A stretch of 64,000 nt of DNA, taken from Silurus meridionalis. Taxonomy: Eukaryota > Chordata > Actinopteri > Siluriformes > Siluridae. Within the stretch, counting starts at the first letter, position 1, and every line of letters starts with the position of its first letter. Below are positions 21,360 through 32,676 of the stretch, piece by piece. The stretch lies in NCBI RefSeq assembly GCF_014805685.1, contig NC_060906.1:23901126-23965125 (forward strand), in the 5' to 3' direction. The notes below the pieces were generated by a model. The model made no database searches. It saw only the letters and a program-made list of their open reading frames with translations, and was not told the origin of the DNA. A program made the position numbers and the translations under genes.

Positions 21360-22951
21360 CAGTGAGGAAAATAAGTATTTGAACACCCTGCTATTTTGCA
21401 AGTTCTCCCACTTAGAAATCATGGAGGAGTCTGAAATTGTCATCGTAGGTGCATGTCCACTGTGAGAGACAAAAAAATCCAGAAATCACAATATATGATT
21501 TTGAAACTATTTATTTGTATGATTCAGCTGCAAATAAGTATTTGAACACCTGTCTATCAGCTAGAATTCTGACCCTCAAAGATCTGTTAGTCTGCCTTTA
21601 AAATGTCCACCTCCACTACATTTATTATCCTAAATTAGATGCACCTGTTTGAGGTCGTTAGCTGCATTAAGACACCTGTCCACCCCATACAATCAGTAAG
21701 AATCTAACTACTAACATGGCCAAGACCAAAGAGCTGTCCAAAGACACTAGAGACAAACTTGTACACCTCCACAAGGCTGGAAAGAGCTACGGGGAAATTG
21801 CCAAGCAGCTTGGTGAAAAAAGGTCCACTGTTGGAGCAATCATTAGAAAATAGAAGAAGCTAAACATGACTGTCAATCTCCCTCGGACTGGGGCTCTATG
21901 CAAGATCTCACCTCGTGGGGTCTCAATGATCCTAAGGAAGGTGAGAAATCAGCCCAGAACTACACGGGAGGAGCTGGTCAATGACCTGAAAAGAGCTGGG
22001 ACCACCGTTTCCAAGGTTACTGTTGGTAATACACTAAGACGTCATGGTTTGAAATCATGCATGGCACGGAAGGTTCCCCTGCTTAAACCAGCACATATCC
22101 AGGCATGTCTTAAGTTTGCCAATGAGCATTTGGATGATCCAGAGGAGTCATGGGAGAAAGTCATGTGGTCAGATGAAACCAAAATAGAACTTTTGGGTCA
22201 TAATTCCATTAAACGTGTTTGGAGGAAGAAGAATGATGAGTACCATCTAAAGAACACCATCCCTACTGTGAAGCCTGGGGGTGGTAGCATCATGCTTTGG
22301 GGGTGTTTTTCTGCACATGGGACAGGGCGACTGCACTGTATTAAGGAGAGGATGACCGGGGCCATGTATTGCGAGATTTTGGGGAACAACCTCCTTCCCT
22401 CAGTTAGAGCATTGAAGATGGGTCGAGGCTGGGTCTTCCAACATGACAATGACCCGAAGCACACAGCCAGGATAACCAAGGAGTGGCTCTGTAGAAGAAT
22501 ATCAAGGTTCTGGCATGGCCTAGCCAGTCTCCAGACCTAAACCCAATAGAGAATCTTTGGCGGGAGCTCAAACTCCGTGTTTCTCAGCGACAGGCCAGAA
22601 ACCTGACTGATCTAGAGAAGATCTGTGTGGAGGAGGCCAAAATCCTCCTGCAGTGTGTGCAAACCTGGTGAAAAACTACAGGAAACGTTTGACCTCTGTA
22701 ATTGCAAACAAAGGCTACTGTACCAAATATTAACATTAACTTTCACAGGTGTTCAAATACTTATTTGCAGCTGTATCATACAAATAAATAGTTTAAAAAA
22801 TCATACATTGTGATTCCTGGATTTTTTTTTTTTTACATTATGTCTCTCACAGTGGACATGCACCTACGATGACAATTTCAGACCCCTCCATGATTTCTAA
22901 GTGGGAGAACTTGCAAAATAGCAGAGTGTTCAAATACTTATTTTCCTCATG
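21360..22951 (+). mobile_element. Tc1-like transposon, nearly full length
   Basis: Terminal inverted repeats of about 200 bp. The left end is CAGTGAGGAAAATAAGTATT and the right end is its inverse with a damaged last few bases. Internal repeats of the same AAATAAGTATTTGAACACC motif (21530-21556 and 22745-22772) give the IR/DR layout known for Tc1-like fish elements. TA lies at 21358-21359. The total of about 1.59 kb is the usual size. The single transposase gene inside is disrupted. Confidence 0.93.
21716..22733 (+). pseudogene. Tc1-like transposase, disrupted
   Basis: From the ATG at 21716 the frame encodes the helix-turn-helix N-terminus ([16 protein letters not shown]). It is stopped by TAG at 21851, then runs open in the same frame to 22540. 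It keeps the first catalytic Asp ([10 protein letters not shown]), the Gly-rich loop and the second Asp (HDNDPKHTA). Frame shifts near 22495-22505 and 22648 move the last block ([15 protein letters not shown], carrying the catalytic Glu) and the terminal ANKGYCTKY into other frames. At least three lesions make it inactive, though the sequence is otherwise close to an intact DD34E transposase, so the copy is fairly young. Confidence 0.9.
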
Positions 22952-22979
22952 AAAATCTATAACTATATAATTATATAAC

Positions 22980-22982
<3 letters not shown>

Positions 22983-23031
<49 letters not shown>
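22983..23031. repeat. (TA)n microsatellite
   Basis: About 24 TA units just outside the Tc1-like element. Confidence 0.97.
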
Positions 23032-23036
<5 letters not shown>

Positions 23037-23042
23037 TATATA

Positions 23043-23398
23043 CAGTGGAACCTCGGGTTACGAGTTTAATTGGTTCCATCACTTTACTCTTAACCTGAAA
23101 AGCTCGTATCCCGATACAAATTTTCCCAGGCTTCTTTGTTGGCGGCATGGTGATAGGAATACGTACAGTATTTAAAGTTCAGTAATTCCACACTGTTAGA
23201 GCGACGAGCGGATGTGTATGTACTGCACGAGAGCGCAGCGAGAGCACGTGGCGATACGTAAAAAAACTAACCTGCCTGCGATTTTTCCGTGCAACGCCGT
23301 ATCCTAAAAAATTCTCGTAACTAGAGGTAACATTTTTATGAATTGCGACTCTTAACCTTCATTTTACATATCCAGGGGCGCCAGAACCCGAGGTTCCA

Positions 23399-23401
<3 letters not shown>
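23043..23401. mobile_element. Tigger/pogo-like MITE
   Basis: TIRs CAGTGGAACCTCGGGTT and its exact inverse AACCCGAGGTTCCACTG bound a 359-bp element, with TA at 23041-23042 and 23402-23403. It has no coding capacity. The TIR start CAGTGGAACCTCG is like pogo/Tigger-derived MITEs of vertebrates (recalled). (TA)n lies close on the left and directly on the right, so it inserted at a TA within or beside a microsatellite. Confidence 0.85.

Positions 23402-23453
<52 letters not shown>
23402..23453. repeat. (TA)n microsatellite
   Basis: About 25 TA units directly abutting the MITE. Confidence 0.97.
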
Positions 23454-23456
<3 letters not shown>

Positions 23457-23502
23457 GCAAAACATAAAATTGCTTGTCGTTTTTTAACTGTTAACGCAGT
23501 TT

Positions 23503-23505
23503 ATA

Positions 23506-23556
<51 letters not shown>

Positions 23557-23558
23557 TT
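23503..23558 (+). repeat. (TTA)n microsatellite
   Basis: About 18 TTA units. Confidence 0.96.
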
Positions 23559-24009
23559 TGATAATCAAAAGGTTAAATTTTTTAAACAATTTAAAATAAA
23601 ACGCCCACTTTGTTGAGTATATAAATAAAACTATATTTTAATATTTAATAAAAAAAAATGGCTAAAAAAAAACTAAATCAAATCAAATTAATGCAATACA
23701 CATTTGTATTCAATTCAATAAAGTTGAGTAATCTATTAAACTGAAATTTTTTTTTTAATTAATTAAAGAATTTATTAAATAAATAGAACAATTTTATTAG
23801 ATTTTCTAATGATATGTTTTATTTAACTGTTCTACTTATTTCAGCAAACTTTAACAAATGTCTACGTTCCTTCCATCCTTCATTCATTTACTTCTTTGAT
23901 ATTCTTAATTGTCAGGATTTTTTCCTGTCAAGAGAAATTCTTGAAGCTGGACATAAAAACATATGCGATGACAGGAATTTGTAGGCATTTGTATTATGTT
24001 TTCAAATTA

Positions 24010-24059
<50 letters not shown>

Positions 24060-24337
24060 CAGTGACACTGTGCTCAAAGTGTGAGGTGGAGATTATACAC
24101 ACTTGAGGTCTGCCACTTCATACATTTGTTAGGAAACTCAGATTGTAACTTTGTTCCACACCTAAAAAGGATTGCATTTGGTACACACATGAGCACTGAA
24201 CCGAAAGCCCTGTAGCAAAACACCAGACCAGATTATGGACCAGCTGTTTAACACTCAGAGGAAGGAGTTATATAGTCTGATAGCCACAGGAACATCTGTA
24301 TTCTACTGTATTCTACACAGTTGTGATTAATTCAAAG
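23559..24337. other. AT-rich non-coding with (AAT)n
   Basis: Very AT-rich. An (AAT)n run of about 15 units lies at 24010-24055. No gene signature. Confidence 0.55.
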
Positions 24338-24510
24338 TGGTTATGCTCTGTAGTTAAGACACTGGACTTCTAATGTAAAGGTTCTGAGGTCCTTCAAATC
24401 CAGCACCTGGGCCCTTGAGCAACCCTTAACCATCACCTGCTCCATTATATATAGTAAATGAAATAATGGTAAATGGCTTTAAACAAAAGTTGTCTGCAAA
24501 TGAAATGTAG
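24338..24510 (+). repeat. tRNA-derived SINE (family A), diverged
   Basis: TTAAGACACTGGACTTCTAA head, CCTGGGCCCTTGAGCAAC body and a strongly mutated tail. Confidence 0.65.
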
Positions 24511-24669
24511 GCTACATTTCCTCCCAATTAACATTTTTTAGTATTTAGAAATGCAAATCAATGTTTCTATAGACTGTAATGTATTTTCATAAATTATTTT
24601 ATAATTATGTGGCATATGTAATGCTTTATGTATAATGTTTTATAACAGCTTATTCATGCATTCATTGAT

Positions 24670-24950
24670 CATTATATATACATTATATGGACAAAAGTAT
24701 GTCGGCACATGACTATAAGATTGGTTTGTGCTTCTAGGACGTCCCACATGTAGTCCCCATTGGCTCCACTAGATTTTGTGGAGATTTGTGTGAGATTGAT
24801 TCAGCCACAGAGTGTTATTAAAGTCAGGTACTGATGTAGGTGAGGTGAAGAGGTCCGGGGGGGACACACTTCCAATGTCTATGGAAAGCAGGTCTTCAGG
24901 GTGCTGGTTTTGTACACAGGAACATTGTCATGCTGGAACAGGCTCTGGTG
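24670..24950 (-). mobile_element. Tc1-derived miniature element, copy 8
   Basis: Starts ATATGGACAAAAGTATGTCG and continues with antisense transposase relics (CACTAGATTTTGTGGAGATT, GTCATGCTGGAACAGGC). The right terminus is not identifiable. Confidence 0.7.
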
Positions 24951-25309
24951 AAACAGGACGGTGAAAGACTGAGCGATGCGGTGTGACATGCTCGAGATTC
25001 CACTCGATTGATGCTGGCTTTTCCAAAGAGTTTTATGTTCTGTCAAGGACACTGTAACATTTATTCTCATTACTGACAAGGGAAAGCAGGATCCAAAGTC
25101 ACGAACGCACACACACACACACAGACACACACTCATTAACAATATTAAGGTCACCTGGAGGTGCTGTACTCATGATATTAAATTCCCCTGATGGGAAAGG
25201 TAATTAAGAGCACAGATGATGCTAAATTAGGAGATATAATATGCACACGTTACTGAAAACGAACTACATTTATTTATATCATGTACTGTTCATTCACAGG
25301 AATATATAT
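24951..25309. other. Non-coding with short (CA)n
   Basis: A short (CA)n run lies at 25108-25130. Otherwise unrecognised. Confidence 0.4.
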
Positions 25310-25545
25310 ATATACACTACATGACTAAAAGTATGTGCACCCCTAACAACGTAACAACTAAATCTGTATGTGGTTCTTCTCTAAGTTGTTTTTTTTAAAA
25401 CATGGTACTCTATGTCAAGGTTGGCATGTAGGAAATTGAGTGCAACCCAAGCCTCTTCAACATCACTTGTAGCTGAAGGAACACTAATCTCCACAACTAT
25501 GCCCCACCAAATCTATTGAAAAGCCTTCCCAGAAGAATGGAGCTG
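25310..25545 (+). mobile_element. Tc1-derived miniature element, copy 9
   Basis: Starts ACTACATGACTAAAAGTATG and ends in transposase C-terminal relic text (AAAAGCCTTCCCAGAAGAAT, ATGGAGCTGAAATG). The middle is eroded. Confidence 0.6.
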
Positions 25546-25694
25546 AAATGTGGAGCATAAATAATGTATTACTAATGGCTTTTAGATTCATTTTCAATGC
25601 TTGCAGTTTCTTGTTATGGCTTCTTTATAGTTTCCTGTGTATAAATTTGCACAAATACTACACATATACAGAAAAGGAAGCACTAATACTAAAC

Positions 25695-26185
25695 AAATCC
25701 GAAGTGGTATCCAAAAGTCTCGAGACTTGGGTGCCACAGATCCAGTCGCTTTTGCCAAATGTCCTCCCTCAGACGCCAAAAAAAATGAGGGTACAACTTG
25801 CTATTAATGGTGTGGCCCATGAGGATGAAATCTTGATGCGCAATGTTGCAAATGTTAAAAAGATGAAACTCATGCAAGCTGCAGACCTTTCTCGCCATGT
25901 TCGGTCGTAAAGATAATGGGCTCTTCCACTGTGAAGACCGTTGCTTCATCTCAGGGTCTTACCCTTACGGAGTTGGTAATGATCCTTGACATGAAGGACG
26001 AGTCATTCACAGAACACTGATGGAGTTCTTGAAAGACTTCGACTTCTGGGTCAGCAGCTTGAGGATCAAACTTGGCAGCAACATGGTACATGTTTAAATC
26101 ACATGTGAGAGTTGCCTGTTCTGTATGACACCCCGACATCGGCAGCGTTGTTGTGGATTGTTCTCCGACAAGTATGACACTATTT
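25695..26185 (-). pseudogene. Mariner-like transposase remnant
   Basis: Read from high to low coordinates the - strand gives, in shifting frames: DVGVSYRTG (helix-turn-helix end), PEVEVFQELHQC and SSFMSRIIT (linker to catalytic core), SSQWKSPLSLRP, and HQDFILMGHTINSKLY with RLREDIWQKRLDLW. These blocks are in the order found in mariner transposases. The final catalytic block (the third Asp of DD34D) is missing: right after DLW the sequence goes to AAGTCTCGAGACTTTTGGAT-like TIR text. So this is an internally deleted, frameshifted copy. Confidence 0.78.
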
Positions 26186-26639
26186 ATTAGTGTGTTTATT
26201 GATGTAATGTCTTCATCCCTTTCTCATCAGTGGTTCATGGTTCCAGTTCACAGCTGCTCTCATTTCCATATCTAATTCATGCACACATAAATATACAGAA
26301 TATACCCACTAGTTTCCATCTCATTTAGTTCTGCTGTGTTTTACTGATCGAATTACATTCATAGGTTCCTGTTTCACAGTATTCTTCTTTTTGACCTAGC
26401 GTTTTTTTCCCTCACTCGTTCTTCTTCACAGTTTTGCCCTGGAAATGTTGTTTGCACATCACCTGACCTCTGGGTGACCTCCACTCATCTCTGTTTATTA
26501 CTTTTTTATCTGCTATTTTGAATCTGTACCACTTGCATCCAACTCCGCCATAGTGATTTCAGTGCATTGGCATAACATCTCCACTTTAAGCCCATTTATT
26601 CATTCATTTATTTCTTTATTTGGATAAAGTAGGAAAATG
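26186..26639. other. Non-coding, nothing recognised
   Basis: No repeat family or exon recognised. Confidence 0.35.
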
Positions 26640-28110
26640 AGAGAGAGAGAGAGAAGGTTGGTTGATGTTGAGATGGTGAAGCAGGAAGTGGACAGGATAA
26701 GTAAGAAAGAAGTGAGAGCAGTGATTATGAGGATGAAGAGTGAAAAGTCGGTAGGACCAGATGACATACCGGTAGAAGCATGGAGATGTTAAGGACAGAG
26801 TTTTTAACCAGGTTGTTTAACGAGATTCTGGAAGGTGAGATGATGCCTGAGGAATGGAGAAGGAGTGTGCTGATACCGATCTTTAAGAATAAGGGAGATG
26901 TGTAGATCTGCAGTAACTACGGCAAAATTAATTTGATCAGTCACACCATGAAGTTATAAGAAAGAGTAGTGGAAGCCAGGCTGAGAAGAGGTGACCATCT
27001 GTGAGCAACAGAATGGTTTCATGCCGGAGGAAGAGCACCACAGATGCATTATTTGCTTTGAGAATGTTGATGGAGAAGTATAGAGAAGGACAGAAGGAAT
27101 TGCATTGTGTATTTGTGGATTTAGAGAAAGCATATGACAGGGTGGAGAGAGGAGTTGTGGTATTTTATGAGAAAGTCTGGTGTGTCAGGGAAGTATGTGA
27201 GGGCAGTGTGACAGCAGTGAAGTGTGCAGTAGGAATGACTGGTTCAAGGTGGAGGATGGACTGCATCAAGGATCGGCTCTGAGCCCTTTCCTGTTTGCAG
27301 TGGTGATGGACAGGTTGAAGGACGAGGTCAGACAGGAGTCTCCATGGACTATGATGCTTGTGGATGATATTGTGATTTGTGGTGAGAGTAGGAAGCAGGT
27401 GTAGAAGAACCTGGAGGGGTGGAAGTACGTGCTGGCGAGAAGGCGAATGAAAGTCAGTAGGAGTAAGACAGAGTACATGTATGTGAATGAGAGGGAGGGC
27501 AGTGGAGGGGTGAGGTTGCAGGGAGGAGAGGTAGAGAAGGTGAAGGAGTTCAGGTACCTGGAGTCAACAGTGTAAAGTAATGGATAGTGTTAGAGAAGTG
27601 AAGAAAAGAGTGCAGGCAGGGTGGAGTGGGTGGAGAAGAGTGATAGCAGGAGTGATTTGTGATAGTATCTGTGAGTGTGAAAGGGAAAGTTTATAGGACT
27701 GTGGTGAGACCTGAGATGTTGTATGGATTAGAGACAGTGGCATTGAGTAAAAGACAGGAGGTGGAGCTGGAGGTAGCAGAGCTGAAGATGTTGAGATGTT
27801 CATTGGGAGTGATGACGATGGACAGGATTAGAAATTAGTTTATTAGAGGGACAGCGCATGTAGGACGTTTTGGAGACAAGGTGAGGGAGGGGAGATTGAG
27901 ATGGTTTGGACATGTGCAGAGGAGGGACATTTGGTATATCAGTAGAAGAGTGCTGAGGATGGAGCCACCAGGAAGGAGGAAAAGAGGAAGACCAAGGAGG
28001 AGGTTTATGGATGTGGTGAGGGAAGTATGAGGGGAGGGGGTATGGAGACGGATGATCCACTGTGAAGACCCCTAATAGGAGAAGCCGAAAGAAGAAAAAA
28101 ATATGTATTT
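26640..28110 (+). pseudogene. RTE-like LINE, 3' half with broken RT
   Basis: Largest copy of this LINE here. Frame pieces in order: SEKSVGPDDIPVEAW (26740-26785, RT start), STTDALFALRMLMEKYREGQ, FVDLEKAYDRV (27112-27146, RT box with the first catalytic Asp), GLHQGSALSPFLFAVVMDRL (27256-27315), LVDDIVICGES (27360-27392; the usual A of F/Y-A-D-D is V), then the C-terminal LRWFGHVQRR-type region. The 3' UTR ends GGAGAAGCCGAAAGAAG near 28095. Several stops and shifts make it non-functional. The endonuclease domain is missing through 5' truncation. RTE-clade assignment is from family memory. Confidence 0.85.
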
Positions 28111-28570
28111 ATTTATTTGTTTATTTATTTTTAAACAGGAATTTTAATCAGGAAAATTGACTTATTTTACGGAGCGAGATAAAAGTGTAGTGATTAAGAT
28201 AAGATAAGATATACCTTTATTCGTCCCACCGTAGGGAAATTTCTCTGTTACAGCAGCAAAGAAAAAGAATGAGAAATGTGCAAATATATAGAGATTGAGC
28301 ACTCGTGCAGCATATTCTTCAAAACTTTTACACTGGTTTGACACTATGCATTGTCTATGTCTTTATTTTCTCCAGGCTTAAAGGCAATCATTTGATAAAC
28401 CTTTTTTTCTGAATCCTCTCCTCTAAAAAGCTTGTGTTTTTTTTTTTTTGTTGTTGCTCAAATTCAGAAATCCAGTGACCCTTGTGTTAGTGCTCATCAG
28501 CTCACTGTGTGCTCATGCTAATGGATGAAAAGCCCTCATACACAGGTGAAGTGTTCAGGCTTTAAGTGTC
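28111..28570. other. Retroelement tail fragment and spacer
   Basis: 28190-28345 on the - strand ends in AGGTATATCTTATCTTATCT, preceded by GTAACAGAGAAATTTCCCTA and GGTGGGACGAATAAA. This resembles the 3' end of a fish L2-type non-LTR element. The rest is spacer with a T-run at 28437-28450. Confidence 0.5.
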
Positions 28571-28577
28571 TCACTCG

Positions 28578-28626
<49 letters not shown>
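28578..28626 (+). repeat. (CA)n microsatellite
   Basis: About 23 CA units. Confidence 0.96.
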
Positions 28627-28627
<1 letters not shown>

Positions 28628-28665
28628 CTATTAATTATCCTCCAGTGCTGGAAACATGATAGCTC

Positions 28666-28667
<2 letters not shown>

Positions 28668-28737
<70 letters not shown>
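28668..28737. repeat. (TA)n microsatellite
   Basis: About 34 TA units. Confidence 0.97.
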
Positions 28738-28738
<1 letters not shown>

Positions 28739-28954
28739 GAATGCAGATGTTACCAAGAATGCTTTTGTTCCAGTTTCATATCGGTTTATTATAAAAATTC
28801 TGTCAGGATTCATACGCATCATTTCACATGATTTTTAGCATCCATGGTGCACGTTAGTGGTAATAAGCACATATACAGTATGTATCCTCAAATCTCACAG
28901 CACACTTAGTCTTTCATTTGTTGCTGTCATCTCTTGTTTCATGTACATTGTGGT

Positions 28955-29215
28955 AGTGGTAGCTGGGTGGTGCTGGGATTTAAACTCAGGACCCTCCGGT
29001 CCAAGGTGAAAGGGCCTTGCGCAAGGACCCAGCAGAGGTAGCTGGGTGGTGGAAAGATTTAAACTCATGACCTTCCTGTCCTAAGTCCAAGGTCCAGTCC
29101 AAGGGCTTTGCTAAAGATCTCAGCAGTGGTTGCTTTGTGATGGTGGAATTTGAACTCATTAATATTCTTAACTAAGATCTAAGGTCCAACCCAAGGTTTG
29201 CTGGGGTTCCATGTT
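28955..29215 (-). repeat. Tandemly repeated SINE head (3 copies)
   Basis: Three consecutive, diverged copies of the family-A head and body boundary, about 80-95 bp each. Each carries an ATTTAAACTCA or ATTTGAACTCA box followed by CCAAGG and GGGCCTTGCGCAAGG-like text. None has the 3' tail. Confidence 0.7.
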
Positions 29216-29729
29216 CATGAGGTTTCTTTGACTGTGTTCATATTTTATTTCATAAAATTTGTCCACACTTGCAGCTGCTTCCACTTCATGATTCATGATT
29301 ATTATTATTATTGGGGTACCAACCATCTCATGTGCCTAGACACCCTATCGTTATTCTGATAGGATTATGGACATCCTAGGGCAAACTGCCTGACTTCGTC
29401 ATCATGGATCATCACTGATTGACGTACGGCCACCTTTGAAACATTTACACCATTCAGACATCTTAATATGTGCTTAAAGTCTTCTCTAGATGTCCAACGT
29501 GTTTTTTACAACGTCGTTCGCACTGCTGTCTGCCATCTTGATTAAAGATCTCTGGACAGACCTGTGACATGTGCGCTGCCTATAGGTAATAAAACATGCT
29601 AGTCACTTACTACAGCGTCTAGTACCACCACACTAACATACATGTTTACACCTGTATCATTAAAAGTCCTGTTTGATTTCAATGCATCTCATAACTTTTG
29701 CTCAGTATTAAAAAAAATAAAAACATCAG
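29216..29729. other. Non-coding, nothing recognised
   Basis: A short (ATT)n lies at 29301-29312. No other signature. Confidence 0.35.
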
Positions 29730-29955
29730 CATGGGGAAGTAGTAACTCAGTGGTTAAGGCTTTGGGATTCTACTCTGAAGGTCAGGGATTCAAACCACAC
29801 AATTGACGTGCTGCCAGTCTTCTCTTGAGTCTTCCCAAGGCCCTCAACCCTCTGTGCTCCAGGGTCACTGTATCATGGCTGACCCTGTGCTCTGCCCCCA
29901 GCTTCCTAACAATGCATGGATATGTGAATATGTGAAGGAAGAAATTCCTGGTCCT
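29730..29955 (+). repeat. tRNA-derived SINE (family B)
   Basis: Head GTAACTCAGTGGTTAAGGC, body CTGTGCTCCAGGGTCACTGT and ATCATGGCTGACCCTGTG, then CCCCCAGCTTCCTAACAA and a tail around AAGGAAGAAATTCCTGG. It matches the - strand copy at 18408-18602. Confidence 0.8.
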
Positions 29956-30339
29956 GTTAAGCTTGTGACAATTCAAAAGCCACTCTCTCTTCATTACATG
30001 ACATATTACCATTTCATCTACTATTTTGGAAAGAATGTCTCTGCAACTGTTAGTTAAAAGTGTATGAGTTAGCACACTGATTGGGGAGGATCCAAGGTCC
30101 ATTCTGGTCAAGTTTATGCTAAGTGCTCCCAAAGCTCTAGCGCCACCTTTGGGACAAATTTGGCCCTAATTTGGCAATAGGTCTACGTTTATTACATTTG
30201 AATCCTTGGATGTCCTTGTCCAGATGAGTTCAACTCAGACATCAGTTTCTGGTAGATTTTTCCTCCATCTTGGAATTTGTGTGGAATCACACATAAAAGG
30301 TTATAGCAATATCTTCAAACTTACATCTTCAGGACAGAG
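29956..30339. other. Non-coding, nothing recognised
   Basis: No repeat or exon that I can support. Confidence 0.35.
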
Positions 30340-30512
30340 AAGATTTACTAGGGAGGTGGATGCACAGTGTTTAAGGCATTGGGCTCTGGATCAGAAAGTC
30401 GCAAGTTCAAATCCCAGTACCACCAAGCTGCCACTGAGTGCCTACACGGTCTATTACTCATTTGTAAGTCTCTCTGGATAAGAGTGTCTTCTAAATGCTG
30501 TAAATGTGTTAG
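30340..30512 (+). repeat. tRNA-derived SINE (family A)
   Basis: TTTAAGGCATTGGGCTCTGG head with GCAAGTTCAAATCCCAG, a shortened body, and the tail GTAAGTCTCTCTGGATAAGA followed by GCTGTAAATG. Confidence 0.85.
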
Positions 30513-31075
30513 AAACTGATCAACTGTTTTATTTCATCACACCAATTTCTTCAATTTACTGCCATGTCTTAACCTCTTGGCAAAGGCAAATATGCTATGA
30601 GGTTTAATCTTGGCATTTCTCAAAGCATGACTGATTTACTGATTTATGTGTGTTGGAAGGATATTTTTTGTATTCATGTCTCTTTTTCACCAAAAAAGAA
30701 TGTTCTTTTAGCTGTGTTTGTCGGTTTTCCTCATCATCCTGCTAATATTTATGATGTGTGTAATATCTGATTCTGAAAGGATTTTTAGATGCCTCCAAGA
30801 ATTAGACAGCAAAATAAAGCATGAATGCATTCGACTAAAACGTGATGGTAAGAGCTGCTGAAAAGCAGCCACGCCTTATTTATTTATTACCATTTTTCTT
30901 TTTGAGGGTTCTGACATGTTTATCTTAAAAGATCATGTGCAATTGGAATCAATTGTGCTCCTGTCATTCTCACAACAGAGCTGAATCCTAGGAGAACTTG
31001 GCCCCTGAATCTCTACTAAATCATCCAGTCTCTTGCATCAACAGCTTCAAGAAATGCTCACAAAACTTGTGGATG
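30513..31075. other. Non-coding, nothing recognised
   Basis: AT-rich. No family recognised. Confidence 0.35.
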
Positions 31076-31486
31076 AGCAAGCAGCAAACCACCCCACCCT
31101 AAGCTCCACCCTTCTGACCAGGATGACCCTGAAATATACCTCCAGCTGTTTCAGGGTACTGCCTTAGCATGTTAATGACTGGGATGTCAGTGGATTTTGG
31201 AGCCCTTCTGATTAAATAAGCTCTTTTGGCAGCACAAAGTTTGCCACCTGAGAGCCAGAACTCCTCCCACCCAATCTGCCATTGCTAGTGGCTTCCACGA
31301 TCCACGAATCGAGCAACCCCATCTTCCAGATGTGCCTTTTTACTTCACCAGGTAGAACTTGCAGAAACAGACACAGATCTTTCCCCATAATGATTACAAT
31401 TTCTTTCTGTTTTTCCTTCCCTGCTGATTCCCAGGTTTGCTGGGGCTGTGGGGAGCAAATACATTTCCAAGTGAAGTGCCTATAAA
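31076..31486 (+). pseudogene. Retroelement gag-like remnant with CCHC knuckle
   Basis: The frame around 31114-31170 reads DQDDPEIYLQLFQGTA, like the start of the capsid core of Ty3/gypsy-type gag proteins of fishes, and a neighbouring frame adds QWILEPF. At 31435-31476 the frame encodes CWGCGEQIHFQVKC, an exact C-X2-C-X4-H-X4-C zinc knuckle, followed by a stop. The region between has stops and frame changes. Known for this family: gag packages element RNA. No protease, RT or LTR is seen nearby. Other origins (a domesticated gag-like gene relic) are possible. Confidence 0.5.
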
Positions 31487-32070
31487 TCTATGTGAATCAG
31501 ATGCCCCAGATACTGAAGCTGTGGAAAATATTCAAGAGGGTATATATGCCTGTGCCTGCTAAGGAGGATTCTGATTGTGAAGTTAATGATTGCGGATGAG
31601 ATATATGTACCTGTGCAGGAGAAGCCTGTGTATGCTGAGGAGGAGTCTGTTTCTGGGGAGAAAGGGCCTGGCCTCCTGAGGAGGATGAGACTGAACATGC
31701 TAAGGAGGATTCTGTTTCTGTGGAGTAGGAGCCTGGCATTCTGAGTACTATTGTCTGCCTGTGGAAGAGGGGCATGGCATGCTGAGAAAGACTCTGTTCA
31801 TGGTGAGGAGGGACCTGGTATGCTAAAGAGGGGTCTCTGTCTGTGAAAGACAAGTCAATGACTGTGGATGAAAAAAGTATGTATCTGTGTAGGAGGAACT
31901 GTGCATGCTGAGGAGGAGTCTGTCCCTGTAGCGGAGGAGTCAATGACAGTGGATGAGAAGTAAGTACCTGTGTAGGAAGAGCTTATCCATGCTGAGGAGG
32001 CGTATGTGCTTTGGAGGAGCCTGTGCATGCTGAGGAGGTCTGTGCCTAATTAGGAGGAACATGGGCCTGT
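31487..32070 (+). repeat. Degenerate ~57-60-bp coding-like tandem repeat
   Basis: Units centre on CATGCTGAGGAGGAGTCTGT (or close variants) and GACTGTGGATGA; in frame they would read HAEEESVPV and MTVDE. About nine or ten units can be made out, interrupted by stops. The position directly after the zinc knuckle suggests an acidic repeat tail of the same decayed gag-like protein. Confidence 0.6.
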
Positions 32071-32676
32071 AGAGAAGTTAAGACAAGTTGGAAATATGAA
32101 GTATTTCAAGTAAGGGTGGGATATTATTGCAAGAGGTTTTGTCATGCCGTATTATTTTGACCACACCAGCCTGAAAACGGATCTCATTAAAATGAACCAC
32201 CACCACCATGTTCTCTTTGTGAGGGGCTTCGGTTACTTAACTAATCTCTCTTGATTGAATTGCAGACTGATGTTTTTGACAAAGAGCTGGAGCATTCTGT
32301 TCCATGTGGTGGAAGGGGCAGGAACACCTATATATTACCCAGCAAATATATGTCTGAAATTTCAATTATGATAAAACCCTGAAAAAAAAAGATAGGCATC
32401 AATGGCTAGCACATACTCTTAGAGGTTTCTTCCTCATTCCCTCAAGAAATTTTTCCTTGCCTATGTGGCCACTGGCTTATTAGTGATAAACTTAGAGACA
32501 CTAAACATTTGGCGCTAACATATAAATACAAATTATGTAACCTATTTATCTCTGTAAATCTGCTTTACCCCCACCATATGAAGGATGTTAAATCAATCAA
32601 TTATGGGTATCTGGTAATGCAGTTGCTTGTGTACCACAGGTTGGGGGGCACAGGTGGTAGTAGCTGATTTTTTCTA
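32071..32676. other. Retroelement tail fragment and spacer
   Basis: 32425-32580 carries AGAGGTTTCTTCCTCATTCC, ATTTTTCCTTGCC, and TATCTCTGTAAATCTGCTTT, a decayed relative of the 3' UTR at 20.7-20.9 kb. The rest is unrecognised. Confidence 0.5.

Noticed and set aside
22198..22479. - strand frame inside the Tc1-like element
   Set aside because: It is antisense to the readable transposase frame and has no family match.
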